Shown here one piece after another: positions 11,293 through 20,412 of a stretch of DNA of 64,000 bases. The translations under genes were made by a program, and so were the position numbers. Position 1 is the first letter of the stretch. The number at the start of each line of letters is the position of its first letter. This DNA is from an uncultured Clostridia bacterium (GTDB lineage Bacteria; Bacillota; Clostridia; Christensenellales; Borkfalkiaceae), in assembly GCA_904419075.1 (NCBI GenBank), contig CAJFQM010000008.1:1-64000 (forward strand), written 5' to 3'. The notes beneath the pieces were generated by a model that worked only from the letters and a program-made list of their open reading frames with translations, was not told the origin of the DNA and did not search any database.

Positions 11293-12168
11293 ATGCTGAG
11301 CATGACGGGTTACGGAAAAGGCGAATACAAAGAGGGCGGCATCGAACTGACCTGCGAAATCAAGACGGTGAATAACCGCTATCTCGACGTATCGGTGAAG
11401 GCGCCCAGGATTTTTACCGCGTATGAGGACGTCATCCGCACGCTCGTCAGGGAGAAGCTCACCCGCGGTCACGCGGACGTGTTCGTGTCGTGTAAGGACA
11501 AACGGGAACGCCCCGCGGCGCTCGTGCCCGACATGCAGCTCGCCGCGTCGTACGTGGCGGCGGCGACGGCGCTGAAAGCGGCTTTTCCCGCTTTGGCGGA
11601 CGACGTGACTTTGACCTCCGTGCTCCGCTTTCCCGACGTATTGAAGCAGGACGAACAGGCCGCCGCGGACGAGGAGCTCCTCTCCGCATTGAAAAAGGCG
11701 CTTTCAGAGGCGCTCGACAATCTCAACCGCATGCGGAGGACGGAGGGCGAGAAGCTCAAAGCGGATATGCTTTCGAGAATGGACTCGATAGAGGCGCTCG
11801 CGAAAGAAATCGCGGCCCGCGCGCCGAAGGTGGCGGAGGAGTACCGCAAAAAGCTCGAAGAACGGGTTCGGGAATACCTTAAAGACGCGAACGCGGACGA
11901 GGGCAGGCTGCTCACGGAGGTCGCCGTCTTTGCGGATAGGAGCAACATTGACGAAGAACTGACGAGACTGTTTTCGCACATTTCCCAGTTCCGCTCGATT
12001 TGCGAGGAAGGAATCGTGGGGCGGAAGCTGGACTTTCTGGTTCAGGAGTTCAATCGGGAAGCGAACACGACCTGTTCCAAGAGCAACGATATCGAAATCA
12101 CGCGGACGGGTCTGGCGTTGAAGAACGAGATAGAGAAGGTGCGGGAGCAGGTGCAGAACCTGGAATAA
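11293..12168 (+). CDS. yicC: YicC-family endoribonuclease
   Basis: A 291-residue protein with the YicC N-terminal start MLSMTGYGKGEY, then CEIKTVNNRYLDVSVKAP. Its C-terminal DUF1732 part includes LLTEVAVFADRSNIDEELTRL and the strongly conserved GRKLDFLVQEFNREANT and CSKSNDIEITR. Family members are metal-dependent endoribonucleases involved in RNA decay in E. coli and Bacillus. Its place directly before gmk and rpoZ is the standard Firmicute arrangement. The short remA gene often found between yicC and gmk is not present: the gap to gmk is 34 bases. Confidence 0.95.
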   Translation: MLSMTGYGKGEYKEGGIELTCEIKTVNNRYLDVSVKAPRIFTAYEDVIRTLVREKLTRGHADVFVSCKDKRERPAALVPDMQLAASYVAAATALKAAFPALADDVTLTSVLRFPDVLKQDEQAAADEELLSALKKALSEALDNLNRMRRTEGEKLKADMLSRMDSIEALAKEIAARAPKVAEEYRKKLEERVREYLKDANADEGRLLTEVAVFADRSNIDEELTRLFSHISQFRSICEEGIVGRKLDFLVQEFNREANTTCSKSNDIEITRTGLALKNEIEKVREQVQNLE

Positions 12169-12202
12169 AGGCGCAATCCGCATTTGCAGAAAGGAATCAC
12201 GT

Positions 12203-12760
12203 ATGAAAAATATTCTGATGGCAATTTCCGGGCCTTCGGGAGTGGGCAAAGGCACGCTGGTGAAGGCGCTTTTGGCCCGCAGGAAGGACCTGATTGAATC
12301 GGTGTCTTGCACGACGCGGGCGCCGCGGAAAGGCGAACGGGACGGACGGGAATATTTCTTTTTGAAGAGAGAAGAATTTTTGAGCCGTATAGAAAAGGGC
12401 GATTTTCTCGAATACGACGAGCATTTCGGAAATTTCTACGGCACGCCGAAATCGTTCGTGAAAGAGGCTCTGAAAGAGAAATCCGTCATTCTGGAAATCG
12501 ACGTGGTGGGCGCTCTGAACGCGAAAAAGGCGTTTCCCGAATGTGTTCTCGTCATGATCGTCCCGCCGTCGGAGGAAGAGCTGAAAAGGCGCTTAAAGGG
12601 TCGGAATTCGGAGACGGACGAGGAGATCGAACGTCGGCTTTCGCGAATGGAATACGAATTTTCCAAAAAGGACGAATACGATTACATCGTAGTCAACGAC
12701 GCGCTGGACGGCGCGGAAAGCAAGCTGGAAGAAATCATCGATAAAGAAAAGAACCGATAA
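12203..12760 (+). CDS. gmk: Guanylate kinase
   Basis: A 185-residue enzyme phosphorylating GMP to GDP with ATP. It has the P-loop SGPSGVGKGTLV, GMP-binding SCTTRAPRKGERDGREYFF, GDFLEYDEHFGNFYGTP and VILEIDVVGA. Near the C-terminus the lid Arg residues (RLKGRNSETDEEIERRLSR) are intact. AAAGGAATC provides the ribosome site. It is part of the yicC-gmk-rpoZ transcription unit. Confidence 0.97.
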   Translation: MKNILMAISGPSGVGKGTLVKALLARRKDLIESVSCTTRAPRKGERDGREYFFLKREEFLSRIEKGDFLEYDEHFGNFYGTPKSFVKEALKEKSVILEIDVVGALNAKKAFPECVLVMIVPPSEEELKRRLKGRNSETDEEIERRLSRMEYEFSKKDEYDYIVVNDALDGAESKLEEIIDKEKNR

Positions 12761-12781
12761 GGCTTAAAGGAGTGTGAAATT

Positions 12782-13003
12782 ATGATAAACGAACCTGCTG
12801 TGGATGTATTGATCCGCGATTTGGGAACGGAGGAAGAACCCGTGAGCCGCTATGCGCTGTGCGTGGTGGCGTCCAAGCGCGCCCGCCAGATCATCGAGGC
12901 GGAAAAGAGCCGCGGCATCCGCGATTTTACGGGCATGGACAAAGAGCTTTTGGCCGCCTGCAAGGATATTGCGGAAGGCAAAGTCGTCATCGCCAAGGAT
13001 TGA
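12782..13003 (+). CDS. rpoZ: RNA polymerase omega subunit
   Basis: A 73-residue protein with the omega signature SRYALCVVASKRARQIIEA, where Lys-Arg-Ala-Arg-Gln contacts the beta-prime subunit, and KVVIAKD near the end. Omega helps assembly and folding of beta-prime and is the ppGpp-site partner in some bacteria. AAAGGAGTG is a strong ribosome site. coaBC, which follows rpoZ in Bacillus, is missing; instead 162 non-coding bases lead to priA. Confidence 0.95.
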   Translation: MINEPAVDVLIRDLGTEEEPVSRYALCVVASKRARQIIEAEKSRGIRDFTGMDKELLAACKDIAEGKVVIAKD

Positions 13004-13059
13004 CGGACGAAAAGGGAACAACGGACAAAGGCTTGGCCTTAAAAATGTATATTTTCGCG

Positions 13060-13082
13060 TTGCCTCGATTCAATCGGGGCAA
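13060..13082. other. Short inverted repeat between rpoZ and priA
   Basis: TTGCCTCGATT and AATCGGGGCAA can pair over about nine base pairs with a small loop. No T run follows, so it is not a convincing terminator. It may be an RNA processing or stability element. Confidence 0.3.
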
Positions 13083-13165
13083 TCCGTGTTTTTGGACATC
13101 GGAGAAAAAAAGGGGCTTTGCGCGGCGTTTCAGATCATTTTTACGGCGAAAAATCGGGATAATTT

Positions 13166-15340
13166 ATGATAGCGGAAGTCATCGTGGATATCGCTTCGGG
13201 CGAGACGGACAGGATATACGATTATCTGTGCGGGGACGAAACGCAGGCGGGCAGCCGTGTTCGGGTGCCCTTCGGCGGAAAGGTCGTCCCCGGTTTCGTC
13301 ATGCGCTTGAAGGAGACTTCCGACTGTCCGACGGAAAAGCTCAAACGCGCCTTTCCCTGTCCCGACGAACGCCCCGCCCTCAACACGGAATGTTTGGCTT
13401 TGGCGGGCAAGCTGGCGGCGCGGTACCGCGTGCCCATGGCGCTCTGTTTAAGGCTGTTTCTGCCCTCGGAAATGCGCGCGGGGAAGGTGAGGGAACTCAA
13501 AAAGAATTACGCCTCTCTCCTCGTCCCGCTCTCGGAAATGAAACTTTCGAGGACGGCGAAAAACCAGATCGGCGCGGCGGAATACCTCGAAAAGAACGGA
13601 AAGACGGAATGCGGATTTTTGAACGGCCTGTTTCCGGGCGGCGTGTCGGCGCTCGAAAAGAAAGGCTACGTATCCGTCGCCAAGGAGCAGATTCTCCGCG
13701 ACCCGTATAAGGGCATGGAGAGCGCTTCGGCCGAGCACGTCCTCACCGCGGACCAAAGGGCGGCGGTGGAGAAGATAAAGTCGGACGGACGGACGGTCCA
13801 GCTCTTGCACGGCGTGACGGGGAGCGGCAAGACGGAAATTTACCTCACGCTGATCGCGGAGTGCCTGAAAGAGGGCAAAAGCTCGATATTTCTGGTTCCC
13901 GAAATTTCTCTGACGCCGCAGATGCTGTCCCAGCTCCGCGCGCGGTTCGGTCGGAACGCGGCGATCATGCACAGCGGCCTGTCGGCGGGGGAGAAGTTCG
14001 ACGAATGGTGGAGAATGCGTTCGGGGGAGGCGAAAATCGCCATCGGCGCGCGGAGCGCCGTATTTTCGCCGCTGGAAAACCTCGGCGTCATCATCGTGGA
14101 CGAGGAGCACGATTCCAGCTATTCGAGCGAGACGGCGCCGAGATATAACACGTTCGACGTGGCGTATCTTCGGGCGAAGCATAACGGCTGTAAGCTGGTT
14201 CTCGGCAGCGCGACGCCCGCGGTGGATACCTATAAAAGGGCGGTGGACGGAGAATTCAATCTCATACGGCTGGATAAGAGAATCAATCAAAAGCCGCTTC
14301 CGGAAATCACGATTGCGGATATGCGCAGGGAGGTAAGGCGGGGGAACAATTCCGCGTTTTCCTCCGTACTCAAAGACGAGCTCGGCAAATGTCTTTCGGA
14401 GGGGAATCAGGCGATTTTGTTTCTCAACCGCCGCGGGTATTCCCAGACGGTCATCTGTAAGGAATGCGGCTATGTGGCGAAGTGCGAGGCGTGCGACGTG
14501 TCGCTCACCTATCATAAGGACGAGGACTGCCTGAAATGCCATTACTGCGGCGCGAAGTACCGCGTTCCGACGGTATGTCCCGACTGCGGCGGGCATAAAC
14601 TGTCCTATGCGGGGACGGGCACGCAAAGAATCGTGGCGGATTTGCAGAAGCTGTACCCTTCCGCAAAAATTCTCCGCATGGACAACGATACGACGAGCGG
14701 CAAAGAGGGGCATTATAAGATATTGAAGGCGTTCGGGGAGAAGCGCGCGGATATCCTCGTCGGGACGCAGATGATCGCCAAGGGGCACGATTTCCCGTCG
14801 GTGACGCTCGTGGGGATTCTCGACGCGGACATGAGCCTGCATTTTTCCGATTACCGCAGCGGGGAGCGCACGTTCCAGCTCATCACGCAGGTTGCGGGGC
14901 GGAGCGGCCGCGCGGAGGAAAAGGGCAGGGTGGTATTGCAGACGTTCAGTCCCGAAAACGACGTTTTGCGCTATGCGGTGGCTTACGATTACGAAGGGTT
15001 TTACCGCAACGAAATTTCCCTTCGCGCGGCGACGATGTTCCCGCCCTTTTCCAAAATCGTGCGGGTGCTGGTCACGGGCGAGGACAATAAAAAGACGGTG
15101 GAAGCGCTCAGAAACGTATATTTTTCGCTGGAAAGACTGTATACGGAAAACGCGGAAAAATTTTTGTTTTTCAACAAAATGCACGCTCCCATTAAACGCA
15201 TTCAGAATAAATTCCGCTATCAGGTGCTGATGCGGCTGGCGGATACGTCCGTTCTTCCCTCTGTATACGACGCCTGCGCGGCGGCAAGAACGCGCGACGT
15301 GCTCGTATCGGTGGAGGAAAACCCGACCAATCTTTCTTAA
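13166..15340 (+). CDS. priA: Primosomal protein N' (replication restart helicase)
   Basis: A 724-residue superfamily 2 helicase that reloads the replicative helicase on stalled forks. It opens with the DNA 3'-end-binding domain (IYDYLCGDETQAGSRVRVPF). Walker A HGVTGSGKTEIYL is near residue 217, and the DEEH box in IIVDEEHDSSY near 310. Eight zinc-binding cysteines lie at about 431-475 as CKECG, CEACD, CHYCG and CPDCGG. Motif VI includes QVAGRSGRAEEKGRV. No Shine-Dalgarno is seen before ATG 13166; GGATAATTT precedes it, so translation start efficiency is uncertain. Confidence 0.97.
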   Translation: MIAEVIVDIASGETDRIYDYLCGDETQAGSRVRVPFGGKVVPGFVMRLKETSDCPTEKLKRAFPCPDERPALNTECLALAGKLAARYRVPMALCLRLFLPSEMRAGKVRELKKNYASLLVPLSEMKLSRTAKNQIGAAEYLEKNGKTECGFLNGLFPGGVSALEKKGYVSVAKEQILRDPYKGMESASAEHVLTADQRAAVEKIKSDGRTVQLLHGVTGSGKTEIYLTLIAECLKEGKSSIFLVPEISLTPQMLSQLRARFGRNAAIMHSGLSAGEKFDEWWRMRSGEAKIAIGARSAVFSPLENLGVIIVDEEHDSSYSSETAPRYNTFDVAYLRAKHNGCKLVLGSATPAVDTYKRAVDGEFNLIRLDKRINQKPLPEITIADMRREVRRGNNSAFSSVLKDELGKCLSEGNQAILFLNRRGYSQTVICKECGYVAKCEACDVSLTYHKDEDCLKCHYCGAKYRVPTVCPDCGGHKLSYAGTGTQRIVADLQKLYPSAKILRMDNDTTSGKEGHYKILKAFGEKRADILVGTQMIAKGHDFPSVTLVGILDADMSLHFSDYRSGERTFQLITQVAGRSGRAEEKGRVVLQTFSPENDVLRYAVAYDYEGFYRNEISLRAATMFPPFSKIVRVLVTGEDNKKTVEALRNVYFSLERLYTENAEKFLFFNKMHAPIKRIQNKFRYQVLMRLADTSVLPSVYDACAAARTRDVLVSVEENPTNLS

Positions 15341-15358
15341 AAATAAAGGAGTATCGAA

Positions 15359-15814
15359 ATGGCAATCAGAAACGTAGTACAGGTAGGCGACGAAACGCTC
15401 CGCAAAAAATGCTTTGCGGTGGAAAAATTCGACGAGGGGCTGTGGCAGCTTCTGGACGACATGAAGGACACCGTCCGCATGGAGGAAGGCGCGGGGTTGG
15501 CGGCGCCGCAGGTCGGCGTTCTCCGCCGCGTCGTCGTCGTGGACGTCGAAGAGGGATTTTTCGAGTTTATCAATCCGAAAATCACCGCACAGAAGGGCGA
15601 GCAGTGCGGCTGGGAGGGTTGCCTTTCGGTGCGCGGCAAGCGCGGCGTGGTTTCCCGTCCCATGAAAGTAAAGCTCTCCTATCTCGACCGCTACGGCAAG
15701 GAGCAGACGCTTTCCGCGAAGGGCTTTTTCGCGCGCGCCATCTGCCATGAGCTCGACCATCTCGACGGGATTTTATATATCGACAAAGCGCAGCACATCG
15801 AAGCCGCGGACTGA
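15359..15814 (+). CDS. def: Peptide deformylase
   Basis: A 151-residue metalloenzyme removing the formyl group from new proteins. Motif 1 GAGLAAPQVG is at residues 44-53. Motif 2 is EGCLSV with metal ligand Cys88. Motif 3 HELDH at 130-134 supplies the two His ligands and the catalytic Glu. It is directly followed by fmt, whose product adds the formyl group this enzyme later removes. The ribosome site is AAAGGAG. It belongs to the priA-def-fmt-rsmB-rlmN-rpe-thiN run. Confidence 0.98.
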   Translation: MAIRNVVQVGDETLRKKCFAVEKFDEGLWQLLDDMKDTVRMEEGAGLAAPQVGVLRRVVVVDVEEGFFEFINPKITAQKGEQCGWEGCLSVRGKRGVVSRPMKVKLSYLDRYGKEQTLSAKGFFARAICHELDHLDGILYIDKAQHIEAAD

Positions 15815-15829
15815 GGAGGGAAAGACCTC

Positions 15830-16768
15830 ATGAAAATCGTATTTGCGGGCACGCCGTCGTTTGCGGTGAAGCCCCTCGAAAGGATACTCGAAGGCGGCTG
15901 GGAGGTCGTCGGAGTCGTCGTTCAGCCGGATAAGCCGCAGGGCAGAAAGGGAATCCTCACGCCCTGCCCCGTGAAGGTCTTTGCGTCCGAACGCGGAATC
16001 CCCGTATTTCAGCCCGCAAAGCTCCGCGAGGAAATCCCCGCGCTTAAAGCGCTCGGCGGCGACGTCATGGTCACCTGCGCTTACGGTCAGATGCTGAGCC
16101 TCGAAGCGCTCGACAGCTTTCCCCTCGGCGTGTGGAACATTCACGCCAGCCTTCTCCCCGCCTATCGCGGCGCGTCGCCCATTCAGAGCTGCGTGCTCGC
16201 GGGGGAGAGGGAAACGGGCGTGACCGTCATGAAGACGGCGCTCGGAATGGATACGGGGGACATGCTTCTCTCCTTAAAGACGGAAATCGGCGCGGAGGAA
16301 ACCTTCGGCGAGCTTTCCGAAAGGCTCTCCCTCCTCGGCGCGGAGGCGATCGTAAAGGCTCTGCCGCTCATCGAAAGCGGGAACTATACGCTGGTAAAGC
16401 AGGACGAAGAAAAGGCGTTTGCCGTGAGAAAAATCGATAAGGAGCAGGCGAAGATCGACTTTTCCCTGCCCGCGAAAAAGATCGTCGATCTGGTGCGCGG
16501 CATGAACCCCGAGCCCAAAGCCTTCGCGGAAATCGAGGGCGGAAAGCTCAACGTCTACCGCGCCGAAATCGCGGCGCGCCCCGCGGGCACGGAGGGCGCG
16601 AAAGTCGGCGAAATTTTGTCCGACAGCCCGAAACAGGGTTTCTTGGTGGCCTGCGGAGACGGGGCGGTGAAGCTGACGGAAGTGCAGGCGGCGGGCGGGA
16701 AACGCATGAAAGGGAGCGACTTTTTAAGCGGCCGCAAGGTGAAAAAAGGACAGGTGTTTTCATGCTGA
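15830..16768 (+). CDS. fmt: Methionyl-tRNA formyltransferase
   Basis: A 312-residue enzyme formylating Met-tRNAfMet with 10-formyl-THF. Its Rossmann start is MKIVFAGTPSFAVKPLE. The active-site stretch WNIHASLLPAYRGASPI has the catalytic Asn and His, and GMDTGDM follows. The C-terminal OB-fold domain begins near residue 205 (DLVRGMNPEPKAF). GAGGAGGGAAAG lies before ATG 15830. The end overlaps rsmB by seven bases, so the two are translationally coupled. Confidence 0.97.
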   Translation: MKIVFAGTPSFAVKPLERILEGGWEVVGVVVQPDKPQGRKGILTPCPVKVFASERGIPVFQPAKLREEIPALKALGGDVMVTCAYGQMLSLEALDSFPLGVWNIHASLLPAYRGASPIQSCVLAGERETGVTVMKTALGMDTGDMLLSLKTEIGAEETFGELSERLSLLGAEAIVKALPLIESGNYTLVKQDEEKAFAVRKIDKEQAKIDFSLPAKKIVDLVRGMNPEPKAFAEIEGGKLNVYRAEIAARPAGTEGAKVGEILSDSPKQGFLVACGDGAVKLTEVQAAGGKRMKGSDFLSGRKVKKGQVFSC

Positions 16769-18000
16769 GCAATCCCGTTTACGACCCGTATCAGATTCTG
16801 ACGAAAATCTATTCGGAGGGAGCGCACTTAAAGCAGGCGATCGCGGATACGTACATCGAGGAAATCAACCGCGCGCGGACGGTAAAAATCGTATACGGCG
16901 TTCTGGAAAACGATCTCTATTTCGATTTCTGTATCCGCCGTTATGCGCCGAAGGCGCCCAAGCTCGCCGTGCGCACCCTCCTCAAAATTTCCCTGTATAT
17001 GCTGCTTTTTATGGACAAGCCGCGGTATATGGTCACCGATTCCGCGGTAGAACTCTGTAAAAAGCTGGGCAAGAGCGGCGTTTCGGGATTTGTCAACGCA
17101 TTTTTGCGCCGTTTTTCCCGCGAGGAAGCGGACTCGTCTCTTCCGAAGGGCGACGAAGGCGCGGCGATTCGCCTGTCGTGGCCGCTTTGGGCTTTCGGAA
17201 AGCTCCGAAAGGAATACGGCGCCCGCGCGGAATCGATTGCCGCCGCTAAGAGCGCGGGCGTCAGCGTGCGCTTCGAGAGAAACGAAGAGAAATATCTTTC
17301 CAAAAAACATATAGATGCTCCTTTCCCGCATATGTACCTGTTTGAACATTTTTCGCGCGACGAGGGCTACGACGCGGGGGACTACACGTTTCAGTCGGTG
17401 GGGAGCGCGGCGATCTGCGACGTCATAGAGCCGTGCGGCGAACTCCTCGACGCGTGCGCGGCGCCGGGCGGGAAATCGGTGCTGCTGTCGAAAAAGTGCG
17501 GCCGCGTGACCGCGTTCGAGCTTCACGCGCACCGCGCGGAACTCATTCGCCGGTATAGGGAGCGCATGGGCGCGAAAAACGTATTCGAGCGGCAGCATGA
17601 CAGCTCGGTGTTCTGTCCCGAATATGAGGAGAAATTCGACGGCGTTTTGTGCGACGTTCCCTGTTCGGGCTTCGGCACGGTCAGCGAAAATCCCGATATC
17701 AAGCTGTTCCGTAAGGAAACGGATCTGGTTTCCCTGAAAGAGACGCAGGACAAAATATTGTCCGCGTGTTCGCGCTATGTCAAGGCGGGCGGGACGCTGT
17801 ATTATTCCACCTGCTCGGTGTTCGGGGAGGAAAACGACGAAATCGTGCGGGAATTTCTCAAAGCAAACCCGAATTTTGAACGGGCGGAGGCGGACAGCCC
17901 CCTGCCGCACGAAAAAAAGAAATTCGGGTTGCAGTTCCTGCCGGATCAAGCGTTCGGCGCGGGCTTTTACGTAGCGAAACTCAGAAGGAAGAACGCATGA
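16762..18000 (+). CDS. rsmB: 16S rRNA (cytosine-967-C5)-methyltransferase RsmB
   Basis: A 412-residue protein. The N-terminal NusB-like RNA-binding domain spans about 1-140 (LLKISLYMLLFMDKPRYMV). The C-terminal SAM methyltransferase shows LLDACAAPGGKSVLLS near 230, FDGVLCDVPCSGFGTV and YYSTCSVFGEEN, the two Cys being the release and catalytic residues. It methylates C967 of 16S rRNA. It overlaps fmt by seven bases and rlmN by the ATGA junction. Confidence 0.96.
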   Translation: MLSNPVYDPYQILTKIYSEGAHLKQAIADTYIEEINRARTVKIVYGVLENDLYFDFCIRRYAPKAPKLAVRTLLKISLYMLLFMDKPRYMVTDSAVELCKKLGKSGVSGFVNAFLRRFSREEADSSLPKGDEGAAIRLSWPLWAFGKLRKEYGARAESIAAAKSAGVSVRFERNEEKYLSKKHIDAPFPHMYLFEHFSRDEGYDAGDYTFQSVGSAAICDVIEPCGELLDACAAPGGKSVLLSKKCGRVTAFELHAHRAELIRRYRERMGAKNVFERQHDSSVFCPEYEEKFDGVLCDVPCSGFGTVSENPDIKLFRKETDLVSLKETQDKILSACSRYVKAGGTLYYSTCSVFGEENDEIVREFLKANPNFERAEADSPLPHEKKKFGLQFLPDQAFGAGFYVAKLRRKNA

Positions 18001-19058
18001 AAAAGATTTTACAGGATTTGTCCTTTGCGGAGACGGAGGAGAAGGTACTCTCTCTCGGGGAAAAGAAATTCCGCGCGAAACAGCTCTTCGAAGGGCTCAT
18101 GCAGGGCAGGCGGATTTCCGATATCACGTCGCTTTCGGGCGCGTTCAAGGCGCGGCTTTCGGAGGAATACGAGGACGAACCCGTCAGAATAAAGGAGACC
18201 TTTTATTCCTCGGACGGAACGGAAAAATATCTCTTTTCTCTGTCGGACGGAAATCTCGTCGAAGGCGTGCTCATGAAATATAAATACGGCTATACGCAGT
18301 GTATCTCCACGCAGGTAGGCTGCCGTATGGGCTGTAAATTCTGTGCTTCCACGCTCGGCGGACTCGTCCGCAACCTCTCCGCGGGGGAAATTCTCTCTCA
18401 GATTCTCGTCGTCAACGCCCTGCATAGAGGGGAGGCAAAGGGCGGCCGTGCGGTGACGAACGTCGTCCTCATGGGCAGCGGCGAGCCGCTGGACAATTAC
18501 GCCGAGACGGTGAAATTTCTGAAAAACGTCACGGCGGAGGGCGGAATCTGTATCAGCGCGCGGAACATTTCCCTTTCGACGTGCGGGCTGGTGCCGAAGA
18601 TGTACGCGCTCGCAAACGAAGGAATTCCCATTAACCTGACGGTTTCCCTGCACGCGACGAACGACGCGGACCGACAAAGGGTAATGCCCGTCGCCAAGGC
18701 GTACTCTATCGCGGAAATTTTGAAGGCGTGCGCCTATTACTTTGAAAAGACGGGCAGGAGATACTATTTTGAATACACGCTCATCGAAGGCGAGAACTGC
18801 GACGAAGCGCACGCCCGCGCGCTCGTATCGCTCTTAAAAGGCAGACCCTGCCACGTCAATCTCATTCGCCTCAACGAGGTGAAGGAGCGCAGCTTGAAGG
18901 CGACGGGCGATAAAGAGGCGTATCGTTTTTTGGGATTTTTGGAAAAAGGGGGATTGAGCGCCACTCTCCGACGCCAGATCGGCTCGGACGTCGGCGGCGC
19001 GTGCGGACAGCTCCGCGCGGGGTATATCGAAAAGAACAGCTACAAGGAGAGTTTATGA
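17997..19058 (+). CDS. rlmN: 23S rRNA A2503 / tRNA A37 methyltransferase RlmN
   Basis: A 353-residue radical SAM enzyme forming 2-methyladenosine. The cluster motif CxxxCxxC appears as GCRMGCKFCAST near residue 115. GSGEPLDNY and NISLSTCGLVP follow. The conserved C-terminal Cys of the methyl-carrier chemistry is in SDVGGACGQL. The usual downstream prpC-prkC-rsgA block is absent and rpe overlaps directly through ATGA. Confidence 0.97.
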   Translation: MKKILQDLSFAETEEKVLSLGEKKFRAKQLFEGLMQGRRISDITSLSGAFKARLSEEYEDEPVRIKETFYSSDGTEKYLFSLSDGNLVEGVLMKYKYGYTQCISTQVGCRMGCKFCASTLGGLVRNLSAGEILSQILVVNALHRGEAKGGRAVTNVVLMGSGEPLDNYAETVKFLKNVTAEGGICISARNISLSTCGLVPKMYALANEGIPINLTVSLHATNDADRQRVMPVAKAYSIAEILKACAYYFEKTGRRYYFEYTLIEGENCDEAHARALVSLLKGRPCHVNLIRLNEVKERSLKATGDKEAYRFLGFLEKGGLSATLRRQIGSDVGGACGQLRAGYIEKNSYKESL

Positions 19059-19711
19059 AAGAGATAAAAATAGCGCCGTCCATTCTGTCGGCGGATTTTT
19101 CAAAGATGGGCGAAGAGGTGAAATCTCTCGAAGAGAGCGGCGCCGACCTCGTACACTGCGACGTCATGGACGGCGTATTCGTGAATAATATCACTTTCGG
19201 GATCAAGATGGTGGAGGATTTGAGGAAAATCACCTCCCTCCCGCTTGATTGCCACCTGATGATCGTGGAGCCGCAAAAGTACGTCGAACGCTTCGTCAAA
19301 GCGGGAGCGGACATCGTCACCGTCCACGCCGAGGCCTGTAAAGAGCGCTTAAAAGACACGCTCATGCTCATAAAGGACGCGGGTGCGAAGTGCGGGGCGG
19401 TCATCAATCCCGATACGCCCGTTTCGGCAATTTCGAAGGTTTTGCCCCTTTCGGACATGGTGCTCGTCATGAGCGTGTTCCCCGGCTTCGGGGGGCAGAA
19501 ATTCATACCGGAGGTGCTCGAAAAGGTGCGGGAACTCCGCTCCTTGGCGGAGGAGAACGGGTGGAATTTCGACATAGAAATCGACGGCGGAATTTCTCCC
19601 TCGAACGCGGCGGAAGTCAAGTCCGCAGGCGCGAACGTGCTGGTGGCGGGGAGCGCCGTATTTAAGGCGCCCGACAGACGGCAGGCGATAGAGGCGCTCA
19701 GAAAGAACTGA
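19055..19711 (+). CDS. rpe: Ribulose-phosphate 3-epimerase
   Basis: A 218-residue TIM-barrel enzyme interconverting ribulose-5-P and xylulose-5-P. Seen: APSILSADFSKM, HCDVMDGVFVNNITFG (metal His and catalytic Asp), DCHLMIVEP, MSVFPGFGGQKFIPEVLEKV and EIDGGISPSNA. ATG 19055 overlaps the rlmN stop as ATGA, with AAGGAGAG as ribosome site. Longer upstream reading lies inside rlmN. Confidence 0.97.
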   Translation: MKEIKIAPSILSADFSKMGEEVKSLEESGADLVHCDVMDGVFVNNITFGIKMVEDLRKITSLPLDCHLMIVEPQKYVERFVKAGADIVTVHAEACKERLKDTLMLIKDAGAKCGAVINPDTPVSAISKVLPLSDMVLVMSVFPGFGGQKFIPEVLEKVRELRSLAEENGWNFDIEIDGGISPSNAAEVKSAGANVLVAGSAVFKAPDRRQAIEALRKN

Positions 19712-19712
19712 A

Positions 19713-20390
19713 ATGAAAGGAATCATTCTGTTGAACGGGGAACCCTACCGCGGGGAGATAGACGCCCGCGACGCGCTGGTATATTGCGCGGACGGCGCGT
19801 ACGATTGGGCGAAAGGAAAGGTGAAAATCGACGAAAACCTCGGCGATTTCGATTCCGCGCGGGAAATGCCCGTCCCGCCCCCGAAAGAAATTTTTCCCGA
19901 ACAAAAGAACGAAACGGACGGGGAAATCGCGCTCGAAAGAATGCTTTCCGTTGCAAGGGAGAAAGCGATTTCGGAAATCGAAATTTACGGCGGCGGAGGG
20001 GGACGGGAGGACCACTTTCTCGGCAATCTCCACCTCCTTTACAGGGCGTGCATGGAAGGCATGCCCTGTTCGCTCGTCACGAATACTTCCGTTCTCTCCG
20101 CACATAGGGGTAAATTCGCCTTAAAGGGAATAAAGGGAAAGACGGTTTCCCTGTTGCCTTTCGGCGGCGACGCGCATATAATAAATAATAAAGGGCTGTT
20201 CTATCCCACGGACGATCTGACGCTTTTTTACGGCTGTTGCCGCGGTATCTCCAACGTGGGAACGGACGAAAACGCCGAAATAAACTGCGACAGGGGCGTG
20301 CTCCTCGCCGCGGTCAATAAGGAGAAAGATGTCAAAAATCATTTGTTTGAAACCTCCGAAGGCAATCCGACTCATTCTGCGCCTCTTTAA
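19713..20390 (+). CDS. thiN: Thiamine pyrophosphokinase
   Basis: A 225-residue enzyme making thiamine diphosphate from thiamine and ATP. Catalytic-domain motifs are YCADGAYDW near 25, LGDFDSA near 45, KNETDGEIAL near 70 and GGGGREDHFLGNLHLL. The C-terminal beta-sandwich thiamine-binding domain follows, with NCDRGVLLA near the end. It starts one base after the rpe stop. This rpe-thiN order is the common Firmicute one. No TPP riboswitch is seen. Confidence 0.92.
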   Translation: MKGIILLNGEPYRGEIDARDALVYCADGAYDWAKGKVKIDENLGDFDSAREMPVPPPKEIFPEQKNETDGEIALERMLSVAREKAISEIEIYGGGGGREDHFLGNLHLLYRACMEGMPCSLVTNTSVLSAHRGKFALKGIKGKTVSLLPFGGDAHIINNKGLFYPTDDLTLFYGCCRGISNVGTDENAEINCDRGVLLAAVNKEKDVKNHLFETSEGNPTHSAPL

Positions 20391-20412
20391 GCGCAAATCG
20401 CGGGCGTAAACT

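Noticed and set aside
13448-15760. A 770-codon open frame on the minus strand
   Set aside because: It lies entirely antisense to priA and def, which have full motifs. It has no ribosome site and a His/Arg-rich composition typical of a shadow of a GC-rich gene.
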